Of a stretch of DNA of 64,000 nt, positions 1 to 8,417 are shown one piece after another. The stretch is from Stratiformator vulcanicus (lineage in GTDB: Bacteria > Planctomycetota > Planctomycetia > Planctomycetales > Planctomycetaceae). The notes under the pieces are model-generated. The model searched no databases. It saw only the letters and a list, made by a program, of their open reading frames with translations, and was not told where the DNA came from. Made by a program: the position numbers and the translations under genes. The stretch covers positions 4,050,088 through 4,114,087 of the forward strand of contig NZ_CP036268.1 in NCBI RefSeq assembly GCF_007744515.1, written 5' to 3'. The stretch's first letter is position 1. Every line of letters starts with the position of its first letter.

Positions 1-1
1 C

Positions 2-655
2 GTGAATCTTTGGAGCTTCGGCCCGGAAGGCAGACCCGAAGAGATCCCGGATGACGAGCAAATCGCGGAGGCCCGATCCTCGATCGGGACCGACATGGTC
101 GAAGTGAATGATGATCCGCCCACGCTGACAAAACGATCCTCGGCGACGGAGCTCGACCTGTCAGCGATCGCCAAAGGCTACGGTGTGGACGCGATCGGCG
201 AGTTGCTTTTGGACCGCGGATACGACAACTGGCTCGTCGAAATCGGCGGGGAGATTCGAGCCTCCGGTTTTAAAAAGAACAGTGATCCCTGGGTGATCGC
301 CGTCGAAAAGCCGGTCGCCGGTGAACGGGCGATCGAACAAGTCGTCGAACTGCCGACGGCTTCTGGCGGCGCGATGGCGACCTCGGGCGACTATCGAAAT
401 TTCTTCGAACAGGACGGCGTCAGGTATTCCCACACGATCGACCCGCGGACGGGCCGTCCGATTTCTCATCGGCTTGTTTCGGTGAGCGTGATCCACAAAT
501 CGTGCATGACCGCCGATGCCCTCGCCACGGCGGTGATGGTCCTTGGCCCCGACGAAGGCTACAATCTGCTCGAATCAGAGGGGGTCGCGGCTCTGCTCAT
601 TTCGCGCGGTGAGGACGGCTTCGTCACCCGAGCGACATCGACGTTCCCTCGATAA
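2..655 (+). CDS. apbE: FAD:protein FMN transferase (ApbE family), 5' end outside window
   Basis: ApbE enzymes transfer FMN from FAD to a Thr or Ser of a flavoprotein, classically NqrB and NqrC of the Na+-pumping NADH:quinone reductase. The visible 217 residues hold family hallmarks: DLSAIAKGYGVDAI near residue 52, VEIGGEIRASG near 79, and the SHTIDPRTGRPI metal/FAD-binding segment near 143, followed by the MTADALATAVMVLGPDEG helix. A full ApbE is about 330 residues, so roughly the N-terminal third, including any signal peptide, lies upstream of base 1. The GTG at base 2 is therefore probably internal. The nqrM-type gene 27 bases downstream strongly suggests that this is the end of an nqr operon; that context is inferred because the other nqr genes are outside the window. 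Confidence 0.93.
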   Translation: MNLWSFGPEGRPEEIPDDEQIAEARSSIGTDMVEVNDDPPTLTKRSSATELDLSAIAKGYGVDAIGELLLDRGYDNWLVEIGGEIRASGFKKNSDPWVIAVEKPVAGERAIEQVVELPTASGGAMATSGDYRNFFEQDGVRYSHTIDPRTGRPISHRLVSVSVIHKSCMTADALATAVMVLGPDEGYNLLESEGVAALLISRGEDGFVTRATSTFPR

Positions 656-682
656 CAAGCCGATTCGAAATCGAGAACCGTG

Positions 683-1015
683 ATGGAACTCGTGACTGAA
701 ATCCTGCCGATCTTACTGATTGTCGCGGTGGCTTTTGGCGCAACGATCGTCGCCATGGCCGTCGGCGTGATCGTGACGCGCAAGCCGATCAAAGGGAGCT
801 GCGGCGGACTCGCCACAATGACCGATGCGACAGGAAAATCGATCTGCATGGCCTGCGGCGATAGCCCCGACGATTGCGATCGGGACTCACCGCCACCCGT
901 CGAGGTCTGCGACGGCACGGCCAAATCACCCTGTGAGGGGCTGCAGTGCGACAACGTCGCCGCGTGCCGAGCGAAGTTGGCCGCCGCGGGCGTCGAGGCG
1001 AGCCCCGGGAGCTAA
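683..1015 (+). CDS. nqrM: NqrM-like Na+-NQR maturation protein
   Basis: Small membrane protein of about 110 residues. It has one N-terminal membrane segment (residues about 5-30), then [10 protein letters not shown], then a CMACG pair and three further Cys residues. The GSCGG plus CxxC arrangement after a single membrane helix is the NqrM (formerly DUF539) pattern. NqrM is known to be needed for maturation of Na+-NQR, probably by delivering iron to the Cys cluster between NqrD and NqrE. Position directly after apbE supports this. The gene could start at GTG 680 or ATG 683; I chose ATG. The C-terminal 50 residues, with extra cysteines, are longer than in proteobacterial NqrM, which is about 70 residues. 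Confidence 0.85.
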   Translation: MELVTEILPILLIVAVAFGATIVAMAVGVIVTRKPIKGSCGGLATMTDATGKSICMACGDSPDDCDRDSPPPVEVCDGTAKSPCEGLQCDNVAACRAKLAAAGVEASPGS

Positions 1016-1057
1016 ATTGGCTCTACGATTTAGTCCGAAGTCTTTCGCACGAAATGT

Positions 1058-1076
1058 TCGATCGCAGTGCGATCGA
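1058..1076. repeat. perfect 9-bp palindrome with one central base
   Basis: TCGATCGCA-G-TGCGATCGA is exactly symmetric and lies 43 bases after the nqrM stop and about 100 bases before the next start. It could be a protein-binding site, or a 7-bp hairpin with an AGT loop. No T-run follows, so it is not a classical intrinsic terminator. Confidence 0.5.
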
Positions 1077-1179
1077 GGAATTTGCCACCCGTGTCGTTCC
1101 CCGGATGCTAAGATTCGTCTCGGGAGCAATGGACGGGATGCTCCGTTCAAACATCACATTTTACTGAGACAGGTCTGAG

Positions 1180-1755
1180 ATGAGCGCCGACACCGCCACG
1201 GCAAAACCGGACGCCGCCAAAGCCCCGAAGAAGTTCGAAGTTCCGCTCGCACTGGTCGCGATCCTCATTGCGGCCGGCGCCATCGGGTATTTCGCAGCAT
1301 TTGTCGTCGGCCGCGATAGCGGCATCGACGGCGGGCTCGCCGTCGGAGAAGTCGCGCCGGAATTGACCGCCGCCGGCTGGCTCAATGGCGAACCGCAGCC
1401 GGTGCAGGGGAACGTGACCGTCGTCAACGGATGGTTCTACAACTGCCCGCACTGCTGGACCGAAGCCCCCGAACTGGCGGCATTGAGCGAACAATTCGAA
1501 GGTCGGAGCGTCCAATTCGTCGGTCTCTCACCCGAAGCTCCCGAATCGATCGAGCAGGTGAAAGACTTCGTTGCCAAGAACGGTCTGAAGTACCCGAACG
1601 GCTACGGAGCGATCCCGACATTGCAGGCGTTCGAGGTCCGGGCCTTCCCGGCCCTCTGGGTTCTCGATCGTGACGGCACCGTGATCTGGAACCGCTCGCT
1701 CGAACATCGCGAAAGCCTCGAAGACGCCATCAACCGCGCCCTCGCCAAATCGTAG
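1180..1755 (+). CDS. membrane-anchored thioredoxin-like (TlpA/AhpC-TSA) protein
   Basis: 191 residues. A hydrophobic segment at about 22-44 anchors the protein, leaving a thioredoxin fold outside the cytoplasm. The active-site motif C89-P-H-C92 follows VVNGWFYN, and the cis-Pro region (VRAFPALWVLDRDG) is near residues 158-171, as in TlpA/ResA-type oxidoreductases. CPHC is the DsbA-type dipeptide rather than the usual CEPC or CGPC, which hints at a more oxidising redox potential; that is inference. Likely work is thiol-disulfide exchange on envelope proteins or cytochrome c maturation. It is separated from nqrM by 164 bases, so it may have its own promoter. The partner is unknown. Confidence 0.85.
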   Translation: MSADTATAKPDAAKAPKKFEVPLALVAILIAAGAIGYFAAFVVGRDSGIDGGLAVGEVAPELTAAGWLNGEPQPVQGNVTVVNGWFYNCPHCWTEAPELAALSEQFEGRSVQFVGLSPEAPESIEQVKDFVAKNGLKYPNGYGAIPTLQAFEVRAFPALWVLDRDGTVIWNRSLEHRESLEDAINRALAKS

Positions 1756-1775
1756 CTCGGACTGTTTCCTACAGA

Positions 1776-1845
1776 ACAAGCCGCGCACGCAGTAAGCGGA
1801 TCTTCATCCGCGACGCCTCATCCGCTTACTACGTGCGCGGCTTGT
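1776..1845. repeat. family A palindromic element (26-bp inverted repeat)
   Basis: Left arm 1776-1801 reads ACAAGCCGCGCACGCAGTAAGCGGAT. The right arm at 1820-1845 is its reverse complement with one difference; the spacer is 18 bases. The same arms recur at 32767-32831 and 44821-44966, and the arm ends (AAGCCGCGC and AAGCGGATC) match the long repeats flanking the transposase at 7.8-8.5 kb. It lies 20 bases after the thioredoxin-like gene, so it could also act as a transcription terminator-like hairpin. Confidence 0.9.
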
Positions 1846-2000
1846 CGTCGCGGCTCACCACGCCTCCGCTGCCGCAGGCCCAAAGCCCGGTGACCGGGCC
1901 GTGAGGGGGCCGGGTCGCAATTGAGGGGAGTGGGCTTTATTCTCTGACGCGCGGGCGGGTGGCCGCCGGGGGAGTCTGACGCGAGGAGAAAGAGGGAACG

Positions 2001-3074
2001 ATGCTGCACGCTGTAATCATGGCCGGGGGAAGTGGAACGCGGTTCTGGCCGCAGAGTCGCCAAGTGATGCCGAAGCAACTGCTGAAGTTGGCCGGCGACC
2101 AGACGATGATCCAGGATACGGCCGGCCGGGCCGGGTGGATTGGTCCCGAGCGAACATGGGTCGTGACGAATGCCGTGCAGGCGGACGAAACCCGCAAGCA
2201 GCTCGGTGACGTGCCGCCCTCGAACGTGCTCGTGGAACCCTGTGCCCGCAACACCGCCCCCTGCGTAGGGTATGCGGCCGCCGAACTGCTGCATGCCGAT
2301 CCCGATGCCGTGATGCTCGTCATGCCGGCCGATCACGTGATCGGTCCGCCGGAGGTGTTCCAGAAGGCGGTCGAACAGGCGGCGGCGATCGTTGAAAGCG
2401 ATCCCGAACAACTCGTGCTGTTCGGTGTGAAGCCGAACTACCCCTCGGTCGGCTTCGGCTATATCGAACGTGGCGAGGAATTGGCCGATAGCGAGAAGGC
2501 CTACAAGGTCGAGTCGTTCCGAGAAAAGCCCGACCTCGACACCGCTCAGCAGTATCTCGACAGCGGCAAATTCTATTGGAACTGCGGCATCTTCGTGTGG
2601 AAGGCGTCGCGCATTTTGGAGGCGCTCAAAGAGTACGAGCCCGACATGCACGAACGGCTGATGAGGGTTTCTGAGAAGATCGGAAAAGACGATTTTCAAT
2701 CGACGCTCGAAACCGAATATCCGGAAATGAATTCGACGTCGATCGACTACGCCGTGCTGGAGCGGGCCAAGTCGGTCAGCGTGCTGGAGGCCCCCTTCGA
2801 ATGGGACGACGTCGGCAGTTGGGAAGCGCTCACCCGGCTGCTCGGTGAAGACGAGGCTAAGAACACAATCGATGGACAATTCGTCGGTCTCGAAACGACC
2901 GGATGCACGGTTCGCGATACCACCGGCGGGCACCTGATCGGGACGATCGGGATCGAAGACTGCATCATCGTTCATACGCCCGATGCCACACTCGTCGCCA
3001 AAAAGGGGGATGAGAACGCGATCAAGCGGCTCATCAGTGAAATCCGTGATCGCGGTCTCGATCAATACCTATGA
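2001..3074 (+). CDS. manC: mannose-1-phosphate guanylyltransferase
   Basis: Makes GDP-mannose from mannose-1-phosphate and GTP for polysaccharide, glycan or compatible-solute synthesis in the cytoplasm. The nucleotidyltransferase signature [14 protein letters not shown] is at residues 7-20, followed by [16 protein letters not shown] (about 76-84), the PADHVI metal/sugar motif (about 108) and the FREKPD and [10 protein letters not shown] segments. At 357 residues it is the short form, lacking the C-terminal cupin phosphomannose isomerase domain of bifunctional ManC/AlgA. GAGGGAACG precedes the ATG as a good ribosome site. The stop overlaps the ruvX start (ATGA), so the two are translationally coupled. 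Confidence 0.93.
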   Translation: MLHAVIMAGGSGTRFWPQSRQVMPKQLLKLAGDQTMIQDTAGRAGWIGPERTWVVTNAVQADETRKQLGDVPPSNVLVEPCARNTAPCVGYAAAELLHADPDAVMLVMPADHVIGPPEVFQKAVEQAAAIVESDPEQLVLFGVKPNYPSVGFGYIERGEELADSEKAYKVESFREKPDLDTAQQYLDSGKFYWNCGIFVWKASRILEALKEYEPDMHERLMRVSEKIGKDDFQSTLETEYPEMNSTSIDYAVLERAKSVSVLEAPFEWDDVGSWEALTRLLGEDEAKNTIDGQFVGLETTGCTVRDTTGGHLIGTIGIEDCIIVHTPDATLVAKKGDENAIKRLISEIRDRGLDQYL

Positions 3075-3556
3075 GTGACGAGCAAGAAGACGCCGGGACA
3101 GCCACCGACTTTCCAACCGAAGGTCGGTTGCTCGGCATCGACTACGGCACCAAGCGGGTCGGTCTCGCGGTGACAGACTGGGAGCAGTCGATGGCGGTCC
3201 CGCTGTCGACCATTCAGCGATCGCACGAGCGAACTGAGACGCGAGAGTATCGAACCGCGGTCGATGACTATTCGATCAAAGGTCTCGTCCTCGGTCTGCC
3301 GGTTCATATCAGCGGCAATGAAAGCGGCAAGTCGCAGGAGGCACGTCGCTACGGCAATTGGCTCGCCGATATCACCGGTCTGCCGGTCACCTATTGGGAC
3401 GAACGCTTCACGTCAGCCATTGCCGAGGAGCATCTGCTCGCCGCGGGCCTGACCTCGAAAAAACGCAAGCAGCGGATCGACAAACTCGCGGCGCAAATCA
3501 TGCTCCAATCGTTCCTCGACGCGAAAGATCGCGAAAAGGAACCGGGCGAGTATTGA
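3071..3556 (+). CDS. ruvX: RuvX/YqgF family RNase H-fold nuclease
   Basis: RuvX (YqgF) is a conserved RNase H-like protein linked to 16S rRNA 5' end maturation and annotated as a putative Holliday junction resolvase. The first acidic strand [13 protein letters not shown] is near residues 20-32. The central strand [12 protein letters not shown] is near 76, and the catalytic segment [11 protein letters not shown] is near 115, with a final Asp in [16 protein letters not shown]. At 161 residues it is slightly longer than usual (about 140), with a polar N-terminal extension. ATGA overlap with manC indicates one transcript. A palindromic repeat follows the stop. Confidence 0.92.
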   Translation: MSDEQEDAGTATDFPTEGRLLGIDYGTKRVGLAVTDWEQSMAVPLSTIQRSHERTETREYRTAVDDYSIKGLVLGLPVHISGNESGKSQEARRYGNWLADITGLPVTYWDERFTSAIAEEHLLAAGLTSKKRKQRIDKLAAQIMLQSFLDAKDREKEPGEY

Positions 3557-3574
3557 TACGTTCTAAACTCAACG

Positions 3575-3638
3575 AACAAGCCCGAAGCGCGAGCGAGGGA
3601 CCACTCTGAAAATCCCTTGCTAGCGCTGCGGGCTTGTT
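3575..3638. repeat. family B palindrome (AACAAGCCCG...), convergent spacer
   Basis: Left arm 3575-3600 and right arm 3613-3638 are reverse complements at about 23 of 26 positions, with a 12-base loop. TGTTGTTTT follows the right arm. The element lies between the convergent stops of ruvX and the permease gene, where it could terminate transcription. A right-arm copy recurs at 48551-48576 in another convergent spacer. Its sequence differs from family A. Confidence 0.85.
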
Positions 3639-3651
3639 TGTTGTTTTCCCA

Positions 3652-5442
3652 TCATGCGAGCGGTAACACCGTGGCGTACAGGCAGGTCAACAGGAACGAC
3701 GTTACGCCGAGAATCGCGAGCGTGATCGACAACGTTTTGAGTGTATCGGCGGCACTGAAGCCCCCCATTTTTGCGACGATCCAGAAACCGGAGTCGTTCA
3801 TCCACACGCCGACCAGCGAGCCGGCCCCGATCGACGTCGCCAGATAGACAGGGTGGAAGCCGAGCGTTTCCGCGTTGAGCGCCGCTCCGAGCATCCCGCT
3901 AGTAATGATCATGGCTGTGGTGCTCGATCCCTGAGCCACTTTGATCAGAGAAGCGATCCCGAAGGCCAGTGCGAGAAACGCGAGGCCGGACGCATCACCC
4001 GATTCTCCGGCGAACAGGTTTCGGATCGCGTCCCCCACCTGAGCCTGCTGGAGCATCGCCCCGAACGCCCCGCCCGCGGCCGTAATCAGAATGATCATCC
4101 CGCCCGACATCAGCGAGTGCTCCATCGCGTTAGTGAAGGTCTTGTGATCGGGCTTGCGCTGCGTGACGTAGAGCAGGATCGAAACCGCCGCCGAGAGAAA
4201 CAGGGCGAAGTTCGCGTTACCGATCAAGCCGGCGTAGGTCGCCGCCTGTCGGACCGGCGTATCCCACTCGTGGTCGCCGACGAGATCGGGATAGCTCAAT
4301 TCGAGCAGCAGGCGATTAAGGTGCTGCACCTGTGACAGCGGCATCCGCTCGATGTTCCCGGCCAGCAGGCTGTATACCTCATCCACCTTTTCAAGCTGTG
4401 CTCGGCGGTCCTCGCTTAGATCGCCCGAATCGAGTTCCCGCTGCATCTCCCACTTCGGCGGAAGTTGCTCGGCAAAAGCGGCGGGGTCGTAGAAACCTCG
4501 CTTCGAAAGCACTTTGTTCCACGCATCGGCTTGCGGCCCGCTCGCATCCTCGGCGAGCAGATCGGTCCCGTCGGCGAGTTCGCGAATTCGCCCGCCCGGC
4601 GTATTCTCTTCCGCCGATTCCACCTGCTGGCGAAGCGCCGACCAGTCGCTGACGTCACCTTCGGTAAGGGCGGCAGCGCGTTCGGCATCAGCAAATGTGC
4701 TCAGTCCGGTCGCCAGCGACACCAGCAGGACCGGCAAAATGATCGGAACGAGTGAGATGCCCAGTCCCGGAAGATTCTCGTCTGATGGCGGCGGGCTTTC
4801 CGTATCAGTGATGTCGTCCGGCACCGACACGCCCATCGAACGATCGGCGAATCCGCAGTAGAGCAACCCGACGAATGCGGCCGGCATTGCGACGCAAATT
4901 CCCGCGAGAATCATCACGCCGATGTCGACGCCCAGGTTGGCGGCGATGATCAGCGGCCCCGGGGTCGGCGGCACGAGTGTGTGCGTGATTCCCGCCCCGC
5001 AGGCGATCGCCGAAACATAGAGCACGTAATGCTTGCCCGTACGGCGATAGAGCGAGCGGGCCAGTGGGACGAGCAGGTAGAAGACCGTATCGAAGAAAAC
5101 GGGCACCGCGAGCACAAAGCCGCTGCCCATCATCGCCGAAGCGGCCCGCTTTTCGCCGAGCGTATTGAGAAACGATCGCACGATGCGATCCGCCGCACCG
5201 CTCTCCATCAGACAGGTGCCGATGATCGCGGCCAACGCGATCACGATGCCGATGCCGCCGCAGGCCGAGCCGAACGCCCCCGCCACCCGGCTGATCTTAT
5301 CGCCGACTTCTCCCGGCGCCAGCAGGCTGACCACGAAGGCGGCCGTCAGCAAGGCGAGAAACGCGTTGATCCGCAGGGCGAGGATCATCCCGAGTACAAT
5401 CGCAATCCCGATCGCCAGCACGATCAGCGGGTAATAGTCCAT
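3652..5442 (-). CDS. GntP family permease (gluconate-type H+ symporter) with large soluble insertion
   Basis: Integral membrane carrier of the GntP family, which imports gluconate and related sugar acids. It begins MDYYPLIVLAIGIAIVLG, with a GGAGA ribosome site just before ATG 5442. An upstream in-frame extension to 5574 is polar and has no membrane character, so I excluded it. Family segments are visible: GGIGIVIALAAIIGTCLMESGAADRI, the HTLVPPTPGPL loop, and C-terminal KVAQGSSTTAMI and GAGSLVGVWMNDSGFWIVAK. At 596 residues it exceeds the usual 440-450. The excess is a hydrophilic, charged stretch of about 150 residues (from near AERAAALTEGDV to DHEWDTPVRQ) between two membrane helices. Substrate unknown; no sugar-acid catabolic gene is adjacent. 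Confidence 0.88.
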   Translation of the reverse strand: MDYYPLIVLAIGIAIVLGMILALRINAFLALLTAAFVVSLLAPGEVGDKISRVAGAFGSACGGIGIVIALAAIIGTCLMESGAADRIVRSFLNTLGEKRAASAMMGSGFVLAVPVFFDTVFYLLVPLARSLYRRTGKHYVLYVSAIACGAGITHTLVPPTPGPLIIAANLGVDIGVMILAGICVAMPAAFVGLLYCGFADRSMGVSVPDDITDTESPPPSDENLPGLGISLVPIILPVLLVSLATGLSTFADAERAAALTEGDVSDWSALRQQVESAEENTPGGRIRELADGTDLLAEDASGPQADAWNKVLSKRGFYDPAAFAEQLPPKWEMQRELDSGDLSEDRRAQLEKVDEVYSLLAGNIERMPLSQVQHLNRLLLELSYPDLVGDHEWDTPVRQAATYAGLIGNANFALFLSAAVSILLYVTQRKPDHKTFTNAMEHSLMSGGMIILITAAGGAFGAMLQQAQVGDAIRNLFAGESGDASGLAFLALAFGIASLIKVAQGSSTTAMIITSGMLGAALNAETLGFHPVYLATSIGAGSLVGVWMNDSGFWIVAKMGGFSAADTLKTLSITLAILGVTSFLLTCLYATVLPLA

Positions 5443-5587
5443 GGTGAGCGTCTCCGGGTGCACGGTCGCCCACGGGGCAGGCATTACCGCATGTCGATTC
5501 GTTTGAGCGACCGGAGAATCGCACAGCGGCCCACGCGTGACAACCGAACGCCATCGGTTGCAAAGGAGCCGCAACGCCAGACGCTAA

Positions 5588-5615
5588 GAAGTCCCGGGCA
5601 ATCGCCCGGGACTTC
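5588..5615 (-). terminator. perfect 12-bp hairpin, distal stem after the VWA gene
   Basis: GAAGTCCCGGGC and GCCCGGGACTTC are perfect complements around an AATC loop. It lies between the start of the permease gene and the end of the VWA gene, both read on the minus strand. It may stop read-through into the permease gene or form a 5' leader structure for it. No clear T-run follows on either strand. Confidence 0.5.
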
Positions 5616-5736
5616 TCACGAAGTGCGGCTTGTTGGTGGGGAGTGATGAAGGTGAATTTCCACAAGCCGAGGTTCCTAAACCGCGGGCCGATCGCGCGTT
5701 GCGAGTGGAATGGTCGTTGAAACGTTTCGCCGTGCT

Positions 5737-5766
5737 CAATCCGCACTTCACAGGAAGTGCGGATTG
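5737..5766 (-). terminator. perfect 13-bp hairpin just after the VWA gene
   Basis: CAATCCGCACTTC and GAAGTGCGGATTG pair perfectly around an ACAG loop, 26 bases beyond the stop of the minus-strand VWA gene. The position fits a transcript-end hairpin. The T-run is weak, so it may protect the 3' end rather than terminate alone. Confidence 0.6.
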
Positions 5767-5791
5767 TCGATGACGCCCACGAGCCGACATA

Positions 5792-7642
5792 CTAACGAGC
5801 GGCGAGTTGACCGCCGAACTGCATCGCCTGACGAACCAGTTCTAAGAAGCCTTTTCGATACCCGTGCGGGTCATCGCTCGAGGCGCCTTCGGCGATCTCT
5901 AATGTCGCCGCGAGATTGGCGTCTCCTCGATACTTCGATTGCCGCAGCAGCAATCCGAACTGCGCGACAGCGGCCGCGAACTGGTAATCGTCCGAGGCTT
6001 TATCGAACTCCGTGCCGGCATCGACGGCGGGCACCTCGAATGGCGTGCTGACGTCTTCGTCCGGCAATTTGTAGCGGAGCCGGACCGTCAAAGCCTCATC
6101 ACTCGCCGCAGCAGCCGGTGACACTTCGGCAGGCTGCTGATATTTCGACGCCTCCACGTCACCGGCCGGAATCTCGCCTCCCGGCGGGATTAATTCATAG
6201 AGCGCCGTCACAGTATGGCCTGCGCCAATCTCGCCCGCATCTTTAGTATCGTCTTTAAAATCTTCGGCTCTAAGCATCCGGTTTTCATAGCCGATCAATC
6301 GATACGCCGCGACCTGAGTCGGATTAAAATCGACTTGAATTTTCACATCCTTGGCGATGGTGACCAGCGTGCCGCTGAGTTGATCGACCAGCAGCTTCTT
6401 CGCCTCGGCCAGCGAGTCGATATAGCCGTAATTTCCGTTGCCTTTGTCCGCCAGCTTTTCCATCGTGCTGTCTTTATAATTCCCCATACCGAAGCCGAGC
6501 ACGCTGAGGAATACGCCGGTCTTGGCTTTCTCTTCGATCAGATCGACAAGTTCGCTCTGAGAGGTCGTACCGACATTAAAATCACCGTCCGTGCAAAGGA
6601 TCACCCGGTTCACGCCTCCTTCCATATAGTTCGCCACCGCCGTGTCATACGCCAACTGAATACCCGCGCCGCCGTTGGTAGAACCGCCGGCGGAGAGGCG
6701 ATCAATCGCGGCCTGTATCACCTCCCGCTGGTCTGCGGTCGTCGAAGGCAATACGAGACCCGAGGCGCTCGCGTAGACCACGATCGCCACTTTGTCGTTC
6801 TCGCCCAGTTTTTCGATCAGCATCCGCATCGACTCTTTCACGTAGCCGAGCTTATTCGGGTTCTGCATCGACCCGGACACGTCCAGCAGAAACACGAGGT
6901 TCGTCAGCGGGCGATCTTCGTTCTTAATTTCCTTCCCCTTAATACCGATGCGACACAGCCGGTGCTCCCGCTCCCAAGGACAACCGGCAAACTCGACATG
7001 CACGGCGAAAGGTTTGTCATCGGTCGGGGGCTCGTAGCCGTAGTCGAAATAATTAATCATTTCTTCAATGCGGACCGCCCCGCGCGGCGGCAGCGAGTTA
7101 TTGGTCAGGAAGCGACGAACATTCGCGTAGGAGGCCGTGTCAACGTCGATCGAGAATGTGGACAGCGGATTCTGCGTGACCTTTCGGAAGTCATTCTCCA
7201 CAACGTTGTCATACGACTCGGTGTTAAACGCTGTGTCTTCAATGACAGCAAACTCATCCGCGTCGCGGCTTGCTACGGGCGATTCCCTTAACATTGACTG
7301 CCGGGCTCTTGGCGACGCCGGCGGCGCGCCTTCAAAATTTGACTTCAACAGGTCATTGGATCGGCTTCTGTAGCGGCTCTCACCGGACACCTGCTCGGCG
7401 GGCGACGCCTGCCCGGTTTCGGCGGTGGAAAAGGCGATGTCGAATTGTTCGGTGCCCGATCTTCGTGACGCTTCTCTCGCCTGATAAACAGCGGGGAGTA
7501 GCATCGCGACCCCGAAGCCGACGGCTATGACAGCGACGCCGAGGCCAAGCCACCAGCCGCGACGACGACCGCGTGCGGCAGGGGCCGGTCGCTCTTGTGC
7601 GTCATCGCCGTTTGTCGTTCCGTTGGAATTTGTTTCGGCCAT
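5792..7642 (-). CDS. von Willebrand factor A domain protein, YfbK-like
   Basis: 616 residues. A cytoplasmic N-terminus rich in Arg and Pro precedes a single membrane segment (about 31-53) and a disordered linker. A conserved YfbK N-terminal region (NPLSTFSIDVDTASYANVRR, about 158-177) comes next, then a VWA domain with the metal-ion adhesion motif D254-V-S-G-S258. The region after about residue 430 resembles the DUF3520 domain that normally closes YfbK proteins. Such proteins are predicted extracytoplasmic metal-dependent adhesion or scaffold proteins; the ligand is unknown. The AVYQAREASRRS stretch after the membrane helix resembles planctomycete pseudopilin tails, although no FTLxE precedes it. 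It appears to be a single-gene unit ending in hairpins. Confidence 0.88.
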   Translation of the reverse strand: MAETNSNGTTNGDDAQERPAPAARGRRRGWWLGLGVAVIAVGFGVAMLLPAVYQAREASRRSGTEQFDIAFSTAETGQASPAEQVSGESRYRSRSNDLLKSNFEGAPPASPRARQSMLRESPVASRDADEFAVIEDTAFNTESYDNVVENDFRKVTQNPLSTFSIDVDTASYANVRRFLTNNSLPPRGAVRIEEMINYFDYGYEPPTDDKPFAVHVEFAGCPWEREHRLCRIGIKGKEIKNEDRPLTNLVFLLDVSGSMQNPNKLGYVKESMRMLIEKLGENDKVAIVVYASASGLVLPSTTADQREVIQAAIDRLSAGGSTNGGAGIQLAYDTAVANYMEGGVNRVILCTDGDFNVGTTSQSELVDLIEEKAKTGVFLSVLGFGMGNYKDSTMEKLADKGNGNYGYIDSLAEAKKLLVDQLSGTLVTIAKDVKIQVDFNPTQVAAYRLIGYENRMLRAEDFKDDTKDAGEIGAGHTVTALYELIPPGGEIPAGDVEASKYQQPAEVSPAAAASDEALTVRLRYKLPDEDVSTPFEVPAVDAGTEFDKASDDYQFAAAVAQFGLLLRQSKYRGDANLAATLEIAEGASSDDPHGYRKGFLELVRQAMQFGGQLAAR

Positions 7643-7786
7643 CGTTCCATCCCGAGCTCAAAGATCGCGATCGGCCACGACAACTCCGCCGCGGCACGGC
7701 TGAACATTCGACGCTACGAGAAAAACGAGAGTTCCCGAAAAATTTCGACCGAAGAATTTATGAAGATACGAAGGACCCCCACATTA

Positions 7787-7917
7787 AAGCCGCGCCCGGT
7801 AGGAAGCGGATCAGGGGCAGGGTGCGAATCACGTGGCGTGTCCCACTCTATCTTGATTTTGTCGCCGCCGTGAGTTCGAAGCGTCGGCTCTGATCCGCTC
7901 CTTACCAGTCGCGGCTT
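7787..7917. repeat. RAYT-flanking long palindromic repeat, copy 1
   Basis: 131-bp element whose ends form an imperfect 27-bp inverted repeat: left arm 7787-7813 (AAGCCGCGCCCGGTAG...) and right arm 7891-7917, matching at about 23 positions. The interior is closely similar to copy 2 at 8418-8547 and in the same orientation, so the transposase gene sits between direct repeats. The arm ends match the short family A palindromes elsewhere in the window. It begins 10 bases beyond the stop of the minus-strand transposase gene. Confidence 0.92.
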
Positions 7918-7925
7918 CAATAGTT

Positions 7926-8399
7926 TTATTTGCGATCTTGATCTTCAATCACATAGCGAACGGCATTCTCGAAGGCGAAATCGTCCCACAAGACGCGAGC
8001 GCTGCCGCCGCGGGTCCAGAACTTTTTTCGATTCGAGATGACTGATTTCAAACCGCGGGTCGCGTAGGACTTGAGGCTGCTCATCACGCGATCGCCTGCT
8101 TTGCCCACGGCCGTCATAACAATATGAATGTGATTGGAACGTACATTCAAAGCATGGACGGACCAATTGACGACTTCGCAATGCTCACGAATCGCGGACT
8201 CAGCAATCCGACGTTGGTCGGTTGTGAGTACAAAGGGAGGTTCTGTCAGCCGCTCACGGCACGACGCGGCGAGCGCAGCACATTCTTCCCAAACTCCCGG
8301 CCGGTCCGCTCTCACCCACCCTCGCGCGTCACCGGGAAGCCAAGTGCCGTACGTCGTCCAAGTGAGAAAATAGGCGAGTGGTTCGCTACTTGTATTCAT
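7926..8399 (-). CDS. REP-associated tyrosine transposase (RAYT, Y1/HUH family)
   Basis: 157 residues, typical length for a RAYT. The N-terminus AYFLTWTTYGTWLPGDARGW is the characteristic opening of planctomycete-type RAYTs. The HUH metal-binding motif is H90-I-H92 in VRSNHIHIVM, and the probable nucleophilic tyrosine is Y112 in LKSYATR. The C-terminal WDDFAFENAVRYVIEDQ helix matches the family ending. Known relatives cleave and rejoin single-stranded DNA at REP palindromes. All predicted catalytic residues are present, so the gene looks intact. It is flanked by direct copies of a palindromic repeat that may be its substrate; that link is inferred from position and from shared ends with other palindromes in the window. 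Confidence 0.93.
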   Translation of the reverse strand: MNTSSEPLAYFLTWTTYGTWLPGDARGWVRADRPGVWEECAALAASCRERLTEPPFVLTTDQRRIAESAIREHCEVVNWSVHALNVRSNHIHIVMTAVGKAGDRVMSSLKSYATRGLKSVISNRKKFWTRGGSARVLWDDFAFENAVRYVIEDQDRK

Positions 8400-8417
8400 A
8401 GCCCTTCGCTTAAATTG

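Noticed and set aside
1818-3065. Long minus-strand reading frame opposite manC
   Set aside because: It mirrors the manC codon pattern on the other strand; manC has full family motifs and a ribosome site.
4981-5646. Plus-strand His/Arg/Asp-rich frame over the GntP permease start
   Set aside because: Composition is that of antisense to membrane helices; the permease has a good start and ribosome site at 5442.
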